Source: Verrucomicrobiia bacterium (GTDB lineage Bacteria > Verrucomicrobiota > Verrucomicrobiia > Opitutales > Opitutaceae). Taken from it: DNA of 6,150 nucleotides. Shown here piece after piece: positions 1 to 5,500 of the stretch (positions within the stretch are counted from its first letter, which is position 1; the number at the start of each line of letters is the position of its first letter). The notes under the pieces were generated by a model. The model did no database searches and was not told the origin of the DNA. It was given only the letters and a program-made list of their open reading frames with translations. The translations under genes and the position numbers were made by a program. The stretch lies in contig JAUHWE010000305.1 in the NCBI GenBank assembly GCA_030424825.1, positions 1 through 6,150 of the forward strand, given 5' to 3'.

Positions 1-169
1 CGAAGTCGGCGAGGAAGTTAAAATCACCGACGGACCCTTTCTCAATCTCAATGGACGGATCGACGAGATCGATCCGGAAAAAGGCAAGCTCAAGGTATCC
101 GTTTCCATTTTTGGCCGTTTTACGCCAGTGGAATTGGAATATTGGCAAGTCGAACGCATAACTAGCTAG
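1..169 (+). CDS. nusG: Transcription termination/antitermination factor NusG, C-terminal fragment
   Basis: Only the last 55 codons are present; base 1 is the tail of a cut codon and the reading frame runs from base 2 to a TAG stop at 167-169. The peptide begins [18 protein letters not shown] and ends in YWQVERITS, which is the KOW domain seen at the end of NusG. The GPF-x-N-x-x-G core and the later FGR-x-TPVEL segment are family hallmarks. NusG binds RNA polymerase through its missing N-terminal domain; the KOW domain contacts Rho or ribosomal protein S10 and so links transcription with translation or termination. It sits directly ahead of rplK, the usual order in bacteria, with only 9 bases between them, so the two are almost certainly cotranscribed. 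The start, promoter and N-terminal domain lie outside the window. Confidence 0.95.
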   Translation, partial: EVGEEVKITDGPFLNLNGRIDEIDPEKGKLKVSVSIFGRFTPVELEYWQVERITS

Positions 170-178
170 AATTATCAG

Positions 179-604
179 ATGGCAAAGAAAATTACCGGAA
201 CTATTCGTCTGCAACTCCCAGCCGGCGGCGCTAATCCAGCACCTCCCGTTGGTCCTGCACTCGGTGCTGCAGGGGTCAATATCATGGCCTTTTGCAAAGA
301 GTATAATGCCAAGACCAAGGATCAGGCAGGGACGATTCTCCCCGTCGTAATCTCAGTCTATCAAGACAAGTCTTTCAGCTTTGTTTTGAAGTCCCCCCCA
401 GCCGCCGTTCTGCTGAAGAAGGCAGCTGGCCTGGCCAAGGGATCTGGGGTTCCTAATCGAGACAAGGTTGGGAAAGTTACGAAAAAACAGATTTTGGAGA
501 TTGTTGAGACAAAGAAGGCTGATCTGAATGCGAGCGATCCCGAGATGGCGTCGCGCATTATCGCAGGGACCGCCCGATCCATGGGCATCGAGGTCGTCGA
601 CTAA
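179..604 (+). CDS. rplK: 50S ribosomal protein L11
   Basis: The product is 141 residues, the normal L11 length, and aligns end to end from memory with E. coli L11. The N-terminal domain (about 1-70) carries the proline-rich segment with Pro22, Pro23 and Pro26, where thiostrepton-class antibiotics and elongation factors act, and then [15 protein letters not shown]. The C-terminal domain (about 75-141) has [12 protein letters not shown] and the [10 protein letters not shown] end that binds the 23S rRNA GTPase-associated region. Ala2, Lys4 and Lys40 match the usual PrmA methylation sites, as known from the family. L11 forms the base of the ribosomal stalk with L10 and L7/L12. The ATG is fixed by the conserved MAKK start. 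No Shine-Dalgarno is visible in the 9-base spacer after nusG, so initiation may depend on reinitiation or on unstructured AT-rich RNA. There is also no room there for a separate L1 operator. Confidence 0.98.
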   Translation: MAKKITGTIRLQLPAGGANPAPPVGPALGAAGVNIMAFCKEYNAKTKDQAGTILPVVISVYQDKSFSFVLKSPPAAVLLKKAAGLAKGSGVPNRDKVGKVTKKQILEIVETKKADLNASDPEMASRIIAGTARSMGIEVVD

Positions 605-629
605 TTTTACACATATAGAAAACCCACAA

Positions 630-658
630 TGCAGGAGCCGAAAGGCGCATGAACTGCA
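630..658 (+). promoter_or_regulatory. Candidate L1-binding RNA operator ahead of rplA
   Basis: A compact fold can be drawn directly. An outer 5-bp stem pairs 630-634 (TGCAG) with 654-658 (CTGCA). An inner 3-bp stem pairs 637-639 (GCC) with 644-646 (GGC), closed by a GAAA tetraloop at 640-643. The asymmetric internal loop is GA (635-636) on the left and GCATGAA (647-653) on the right. Two short helices with GA on the 5' side and a UGAA-containing strand on the 3' side resemble the L1-binding site of 23S rRNA helices 76-78 and the known L1 autoregulatory mRNA sites, as I recall them. The 3' strand of the outer stem shares A658 with the rplA Shine-Dalgarno, so a bound L1 could block ribosome entry. 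Both stems are short and no energy or covariation was calculated, so this is an inference. Confidence 0.5.
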
Positions 659-663
659 AGGAG
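658..663 (+). promoter_or_regulatory. Shine-Dalgarno of rplA
   Basis: AAGGAG lies 5 bases before the ATG at 669. It is the only strong Shine-Dalgarno among the five gene starts in the window, and it decides the rplA start. An in-frame ATG at 528 would instead give a 47-residue extension that overlaps the end of rplK and resembles no L1 protein. Confidence 0.9.
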
Positions 664-668
664 TATAC

Positions 669-1361
669 ATGGTTAAACTGACTAAACGTTTTCGAGCGGC
701 TCAAGAAGCTGCCGATTTAAGTAAAGAATACACGGTCGAAGAGGCTGTCGAAACCTTAGCGAAATTGCCCAAGGCAAAGTTCGACGAGACTGTGGAGTTG
801 TCGATGAAGCTTCTCGTGGATCCGCGTAAGGGTGACGAGATGGTTCGTGGAACTGTGATGTTGCCTCATGGGAGCGGAAAGACGGTTCGAGTTCTGGCAT
901 TCACTTCGGATGTAGAGGCGGCAAAAGCGGCTGGAGCAACGGAAGCGGGTCTGGAAGACATGATCGAAAAGGTCCAAGGTGGCTGGCTCGATTTCGATGT
1001 GGCCGTTGCGACTCCAGACGCCATGAAGGAAGTTCGTAAAATCGCTCGTGTTCTCGGTCCCAAAGGTTTGATGCCAAACCCGAAGGCGGGCACCGTCTCG
1101 CCTGACATTGACAAAGCGATCCAGGAAGTGATGGCCGGTCGTGTCGAGTTCAAGCTAGACAAGTCGGCAACGCTGGGTGTTGGCGTTGGAAAGCGCTCAT
1201 TTTCAAAGGAACAGCTTGTTGAAAATGTAAACGCGATTCTGGATGCCATTGGGAAAGCAAGGCCAGCTGGTTTCAAGGGCCGCTACATTCGTAGCGCGAG
1301 TGTCTCAGGAACCATGACGCCTGGCTTGAAAATCGCTGGGTCGGAATACTCGAAGTACTAA
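669..1361 (+). CDS. rplA: 50S ribosomal protein L1
   Basis: The product is 230 residues, typical for L1 (about 229-235). It begins MVKLTKRFRAAQE and shows the two-domain L1 layout. Domain I is made from both ends of the chain. Domain II lies in the middle, with the signature RVLGPKGLMPNPKAGTV at about 127-143. The C-terminal part has FSKEQLVENVNAILDAI and a KGRYIRSASVSGTMTPGLKI end, which form the RNA-binding surface. L1 builds the mobile stalk at the E-site that helps release deacylated tRNA. In many bacteria and archaea it also represses its own mRNA. The start at 669 is chosen for the AAGGAG at 658-663 and for family length. The gene lies 64 bases after rplK and 22 before rplJ. The candidate operator just upstream fits autogenous control of this gene. 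Confidence 0.98.
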   Translation: MVKLTKRFRAAQEAADLSKEYTVEEAVETLAKLPKAKFDETVELSMKLLVDPRKGDEMVRGTVMLPHGSGKTVRVLAFTSDVEAAKAAGATEAGLEDMIEKVQGGWLDFDVAVATPDAMKEVRKIARVLGPKGLMPNPKAGTVSPDIDKAIQEVMAGRVEFKLDKSATLGVGVGKRSFSKEQLVENVNAILDAIGKARPAGFKGRYIRSASVSGTMTPGLKIAGSEYSKY

Positions 1362-1383
1362 CTCTTAACTGGATACTTTAAAT

Positions 1384-1902
1384 ATGAGACCGGAAAAACA
1401 ATTTCTAGTAGACGAGATAAATTCTCACCTCGACAAGTCGGATTACGTTTTCGTGGCCGACTACGAGCGTGCTACGGTTCCTAACATCGCTGACCTTCGT
1501 AGTGAACTTGCGAAGGAGGAGGCCGAATTTCACGTAATCAAAAACAACATTCTGAAAGTTGCGGCTAAAGGTCGCGGCTTCCCGGAATTGGATAGTCACT
1601 TAACGGGACAGAACGCGATTGTGATTGGAGGGAAAAACCCTTCCGGCGTCGCAAAAGTGCTGATCAAGTTCTTCGACAAGTCGGATAAGATCGAAGTTAA
1701 AGTGGGAGTTCTTAGCAATCAGCTCCTGGAGCAGGGCGAAGTTAAAGAGCTTTCAAAACTGCCTTCGATCGAAGCCCTACGTGCACAGCTTCTTGGCTTG
1801 CTCAGTCAACCCGCGCAGCAATTGGTATTCGTTATCAATGCGGTTCCGCAGAGTGTCCTCAACGTACTACAGGCGAAAGTCGACGCGGAGGGCGGAAACT
1901 AG
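1384..1902 (+). CDS. rplJ: 50S ribosomal protein L10
   Basis: The product is 172 residues, within the normal L10 range of about 165-175. The N-terminal globular domain (about 1-130) carries YVFVADYERATVPNIADLR, then HVIKNNILKVAAKG and the LTGQNAIV segment, which anchor the protein to 23S rRNA near L11. The C-terminal helix (about 135-170, ALRAQLLGLLSQPAQQLVFVINAVPQSV and onward) is the part that binds L7/L12 dimers in this family. The ATG start agrees with the family N-terminus MRPEKQ. A GGA 10 bases upstream is at best a very weak Shine-Dalgarno. Only 22 bases separate it from rplA. The long leader with promoter and L10-binding site seen ahead of rplJ in E. coli is therefore absent, and expression probably relies on read-through and on closeness to rplA. 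Confidence 0.97.
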   Translation: MRPEKQFLVDEINSHLDKSDYVFVADYERATVPNIADLRSELAKEEAEFHVIKNNILKVAAKGRGFPELDSHLTGQNAIVIGGKNPSGVAKVLIKFFDKSDKIEVKVGVLSNQLLEQGEVKELSKLPSIEALRAQLLGLLSQPAQQLVFVINAVPQSVLNVLQAKVDAEGGN

Positions 1903-1914
1903 TTTCAATCATTT

Positions 1915-1934
1915 CGAGGGCTTGGATGCCTTCG
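1915..1934 (+). other. Hairpin in the rplJ-rplL spacer
   Basis: CGAGGGC (1915-1921) pairs with GCCTTCG (1928-1934) over 7 bp including one G-U, closing a six-base loop TTGGAT. It starts 13 bases after the rplJ stop. It is followed by TCTCATAAAAACC rather than a T-tract, so it does not look like an intrinsic terminator. It may stabilise or mark processing of the transcript, or form part of a larger regulatory RNA with the element at 1964-2008. Its function is unknown. Confidence 0.5.
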
Positions 1935-1963
1935 TCTCATAAAAACCAAAAACTAAAGATATA

Positions 1964-2008
1964 GGCTAGGGCCCGATTTGGCCTTAAACGAGGAATACCG
2001 AACTAGCC
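1964..2008 (+). promoter_or_regulatory. Multi-helix RNA element ahead of rplL
   Basis: GGCTAG (1964-1969) pairs perfectly with CTAGCC (2003-2008). Directly inside it, GGCC (1970-1973) pairs with GGCC (1980-1983) around the loop CGATTT. The remaining 19 bases (1984-2002) contain GAGGAATACC, which holds AGGA and a possible tiny GG/CC helix. The element ends 13 bases before the rplL ATG, so it could influence rplL translation. One possibility is a displaced L10(L7/L12) autoregulatory site, because there is no space for one ahead of rplJ. The sequence match to a known L10 leader is too weak to claim that. The pairings are read by eye, not by an energy calculation. Confidence 0.45.
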
Positions 2009-2021
2009 GATCAGAAATAAA

Positions 2022-2411
2022 ATGGCAGACCTAAAAAAAGAAGACGTAATCGAATGGCTCAGCAACCAGTCCGTGCTTGATATCGCTGGACTCGTTAAAG
2101 ACCTGGAAGAAAAGTGGGGCGTAAGCGCCGCTGCTCCCGTAGCCGTAGCCGCCGCTCCTGGCGCTGGTGGAGGAGAAGCCGCTGAAGCTGCTGAAGAAAA
2201 GACTGAATTCGACGTAATCCTCGCCGAAGCTGGCGCTAAGAAGATCAATGTGATCAAGGAAGTTCGTGCGATTACCGGTCTTGGCCTGAAGGACGCTAAG
2301 GACCTCGTTGAGGGTGCTCCTAAGACCGTCAAGGAAGGCGCTTCCAAGGACGAAGCTGAAGAAATCAAATCCAAGCTCGAAGCTGCTGGCGCAAAGGTAG
2401 AACTCAAATAA
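2022..2411 (+). CDS. rplL: 50S ribosomal protein L7/L12
   Basis: The product is 129 residues, slightly longer than E. coli L7/L12 and normal for the family. The N-terminal dimerisation domain (1-33) contains [23 protein letters not shown], which docks on the L10 helix. A flexible hinge rich in Ala, Pro and Gly spans about 34-58. The C-terminal domain (about 60-129) has EFDVIL, then [22 protein letters not shown], the helical surface that recruits and stimulates the translational GTPases EF-Tu, EF-G, IF2 and RF3. Several dimers are present per ribosome, so this gene must be expressed above its neighbours. The ATG is supported by the conserved MADLKKEDV start. No Shine-Dalgarno is seen; the bases before the ATG are A-rich. 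It is flanked by a structured spacer upstream and an attenuator-like region downstream, which fits differential expression within the operon. Confidence 0.98.
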   Translation: MADLKKEDVIEWLSNQSVLDIAGLVKDLEEKWGVSAAAPVAVAAAPGAGGGEAAEAAEEKTEFDVILAEAGAKKINVIKEVRAITGLGLKDAKDLVEGAPKTVKEGASKDEAEEIKSKLEAAGAKVELK

Positions 2412-2446
2412 CATTGCTCAGTACTGTTTCTAACAGCTTTCACAGT

Positions 2447-2476
2447 AAGACAGGCGCGTTTTCGCGCGCCTGTCTT
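2447..2476 (+). terminator. GC-rich attenuator hairpin between rplL and rpoB
   Basis: AAGACAGGCGCG (2447-2458) pairs perfectly with CGCGCCTGTCTT (2465-2476), a 12-bp stem with a TTTTCG loop. It lies 35 bases after the rplL stop. The following bases are TCCTGTCTCT, pyrimidine-rich but without an unbroken T-run, so termination should be partial. E. coli has a known partial terminator in the same place that lowers rpoBC transcription relative to ribosomal proteins. The sequence CCTGTCT recurs at 2478-2484, so the left arm could pair with either copy. A small upstream hairpin, CTGTT/AACAG at 2424-2436, is also possible. Confidence 0.75.
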
Positions 2477-2493
2477 TCCTGTCTCTAAATGCC

Positions 2494-2524
2494 AGCCGAG
2501 AAACCGACTTTTCTCGACTGTTTT
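2494..2524 (+). terminator. Second terminator-like hairpin before rpoB
   Basis: CGAGAAA (2497-2503) pairs with TTTCTCG (2510-2516) around the loop CCGACT. After a single C-A mismatch, A2494 and G2495 can also pair with T2519 and C2518. One base later comes TTTT (2521-2524) followed by CCC, giving a weak intrinsic-terminator shape 48 bases before rpoB. Together with the hairpin at 2447-2476 it would make a tandem attenuator. Strength is uncertain because the stem is A/T-rich at the top and the T-run is short. Confidence 0.5.
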
Positions 2525-2572
2525 CCCTATCTCATCACGCATCTAATCTAGCTATTCACGCAAGAAATCGCC

Positions 2573-5500
2573 ATGGCCGACCGCATCAATTTCGGAAAAC
2601 TTAAGGACACACTCAGTCCTCCAAATCTGATTGAAATTCAGATCAATTCCTACCTGGATTTTCTGCAGAAGGATATACCGATACTCGAACGAAAGAACGA
2701 TGGTATCGAAGCTGTCTTTCGCGAAGTATTCCCTATCGAAAGTTACGATGGACGTCTCGTTCTGGAATTCGTTTCGTACGTTATAGGAGATCCGAAAGCA
2801 TCGGAAATCGAGTGTATCCGCGAAGGGATCACGTATTCGGTTCCCTTGTACGTCAAACTCCGCTTGCGCGAAGAAGACAATCTAAAGGATGAGGAAATTT
2901 ACATGGGTGAAATGCCCATGGTTACAAGTCGTGGGTCATTCATCATTAACGGTGCTGAGCGGGTAGTCGTTAGCCAGTTGCATCGCTCTCCTGGCATTTG
3001 CTACGAAGTAACTCCCCATACAAACGGGAAACTGCTTCATTCATACCGTGTGATCCCCGACCGTGGAACCTGGTTGGAGGTTCAGTTCGACAACAACGAT
3101 CTACTTTATGTTTACCTTGATCGCCGTCGTCGTCGTCGTAAATTTCTCATTACAACACTGTTGAGAGCAGTGGGATACAGCTCCGATATCGATATCCTTA
3201 ATCTCTTCTACTCAATCGAGGAAATGCCGATTGGAGAAGCGATGGCAAAGGAGAATGTCAGCCAGTACGTTCTGGTAGAAGACGCTGTCGATGCTGAAAA
3301 AGGAGTGGTGATCGCCCGTGCGTTTGAGCCGTTGACTAAGGCGATCGTACGGGAATTCGAAACTCATGGAATTCCTGCCCTGAAGATAATCGACACGTCC
3401 TCGGATGAGGGAGCGATTGTTAGAGCCCTTAAAAAGGACACCACGCAAAACGAGGAAGAGGCCCTCAAGGAAATTTACAAGCGCCTGCGTCCCGGCGAGC
3501 CCCCGACAACGGCCAACGCCAAGGCCCTGCTCAAGCGGCTCTTCTTTGACCCGAAGCGTTACGACCTCGGTCGCGTGGGCCGCTACAAGGTCAACCAAAA
3601 GCTCGGTCTCGAAGTTGAGCTCGAACAGCGTGTGCTCGAATCCGGCGATGTGGTCGCCGCCACGAAGTATCTCGTTAAGCTTAAAGGAGGCGAAGGCTAT
3701 CTCGATGATATCGATCATCTGGGAAGTCGTCGCGTTCGTACCGTTGGTGAACTCCTCGCCAATCAGTGCCGTCTTGGACTTTCTCGTACAGAGCGTCTGG
3801 TTCGTGAGCGGATGACGCTTTATGATCAGAGCGTTGATTCGATCACCCCACAGAAATTGATCAATCCAAAGGCTTTGACGACGGTTATACGCGATTTCTT
3901 CGCCCGCAGCCAGCTGTCCCAGTTCATGGACCAAATCAATCCTTTGGCGGAATTGACTCACAAACGTCGTCTTTCTGCACTCGGTCCAGGTGGACTCAAT
4001 CGTGAAAGAGCTGGCTTTGAGGTACGTGACGTACATCCCTCTCACTATGGTCGTATTTGTCCGATCGAGACACCTGAAGGACCCAATATTGGTCTGATCA
4101 ATTCGCTTTCCACATTTGCTCGTGTTAACGAATTCGGGTTTATTGAAACCCCCTACCGAGTAGTGGAAAAGGGCAAAGTTTCAGAAGAGATCCGGTATCT
4201 CAATGCGGACCAGGAAGAGGGCAAGATTATTGCTCAGGCGAATTCTGAACTCGATGACGATGGGAATTTCCTTGGTAAGGTGACCGTTCGTCAGAGTGGA
4301 GAGTTCCTGGAAGTCGATAAGGAACAAGTGAACTTCATGGACGTTTCTCCAAAGCAGCTCGTATCCGTGGCTGCCGGACTGATTCCGTTCTTGGAGCATG
4401 ACGATGCTAATCGTGCCCTCATGGGCTCGAACATGCAACGCCAAGGTGTACCTCTTCTAAAAGCCGATTCCCCGTTTGTGGGAACGGGTATCGAAGAACG
4501 CGTTGCCCGCGACTCGAAAACAGTATGTGTAACGGACTACGATGGTATCGTCGCGTCAGTTGACGCCAACCGGATTGTCATCACAGACGATGGGACCTTG
4601 CCAGAGCACTTTTTCAGCAAACCTGTTTCCGATGACGCAAATGGAGTTCATGTCATTGAACTGAGGAAGTTCATGCGTTCTAACGCGGGTACGTGTTTCA
4701 ACCAAAAGCCGATCGTGTGCAAAGGACAACCCGTCAAAGCGGGGGATATCATTGCCGATGGTCCATGCACACAGCAGGGTGAACTGGCTCTTGGCCGTAA
4801 TATTCTCGTGGCGTTCATGCCGTGGAATGGATACAACTTTGAAGACGCGATTCTTATTTCAGAGAAAGTGCTCAAGGATGATATCTATACATCCATTCAC
4901 GTGGCTGAATTTGAAGTGACCGCTCGTGACACCAAGCTAGGGCCGGAAGAAATCACTCGCGACATCCCGAATGTTGGTGAAGAGGCTTTGCGGAACCTGA
5001 ACCACGATGGAGTCATTCGCGTCGGGGCAGAAGTTCATCCGGGTGATATCCTAGTTGGTAAGATTACTCCGAAAAGCGAGACTGAACTGGCACCCGAAGA
5101 GAAGTTGCTACGAGCCATCTTCGGTGAAAAGGCTGCCGATGTTAAAGATACGTCACTAGTCGTACCTTCTGGTGTTGAAGGCATCATCATGGATGTAAAA
5201 GTGTCGAGCCGTATTGACTACGAGCGCGAACGTCTGAGTCCATCCGATCGCCGCCGTCAGGTGAAGCAGATCAATGAGGAATACAAAACTCAGATGGATA
5301 AGCTCCGTGAAGGTCTGACAGAAGCCCTTTCGAATATCCTTTTGGGTGAGAAAATCCCGTTGGATGTGGTCAATGGTCAGAATGGGGAAATTATTATTCC
5401 GGCCAATCGCAAGATTACCAAGACTTTGCTTCGTAAACTTGCCGCTGTCTCCAAGCATGTAGAGATCGATCCTTCACCGGTTCGTATCAAGATCATGGAG

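Noticed and set aside
528..668. A 47-codon N-terminal extension of rplA beginning at ATG 528, overlapping rplK
   Set aside because: The extension is out-of-frame rplK sequence plus spacer, matches no L1 protein, and the ATG at 669 has a strong Shine-Dalgarno and gives the standard length.
1353..1378. AAGTA/TACTT pairing across the rplA stop that might hide the rplJ start
   Set aside because: Only 5 A/T-rich base pairs with a 16-base loop; too weak to report as a feature.
1923..1932. Resemblance of TGGATGCCTT to a segment near the 5' end of 23S rRNA
   Set aside because: Ten bases are too few, the surrounding sequence does not match, and no reason for mimicry of that region is evident.
1922..1963. 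A possible promoter for rplL (TTGGAT with TAAAGAT or GATATA)
   Set aside because: The spacing between the boxes is about 26 bases or more instead of about 17, and the -35-like box is the loop of a hairpin.
2003..2542. A 179-codon minus-strand open frame over rplL
   Set aside because: Its Ala/Ser-rich product mirrors the biased rplL codons and it runs through the attenuator hairpins; no supporting signal was seen.
2521..2572. A separate rpoB promoter downstream of the attenuators
   Set aside because: TAATCT is -10-like but no acceptable -35 box lies at the right distance.
3405..3815. A 136-codon plus-strand open frame in another phase within rpoB
   Set aside because: It is a shadow frame produced largely by the GC-rich third positions of the patch at 3479-3679.
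3212..4045. A 277-codon open frame on the minus strand inside rpoB
   Set aside because: It lies opposite highly conserved beta coding sequence, shows no recognisable domain, and is explained by codon bias of the sense strand.
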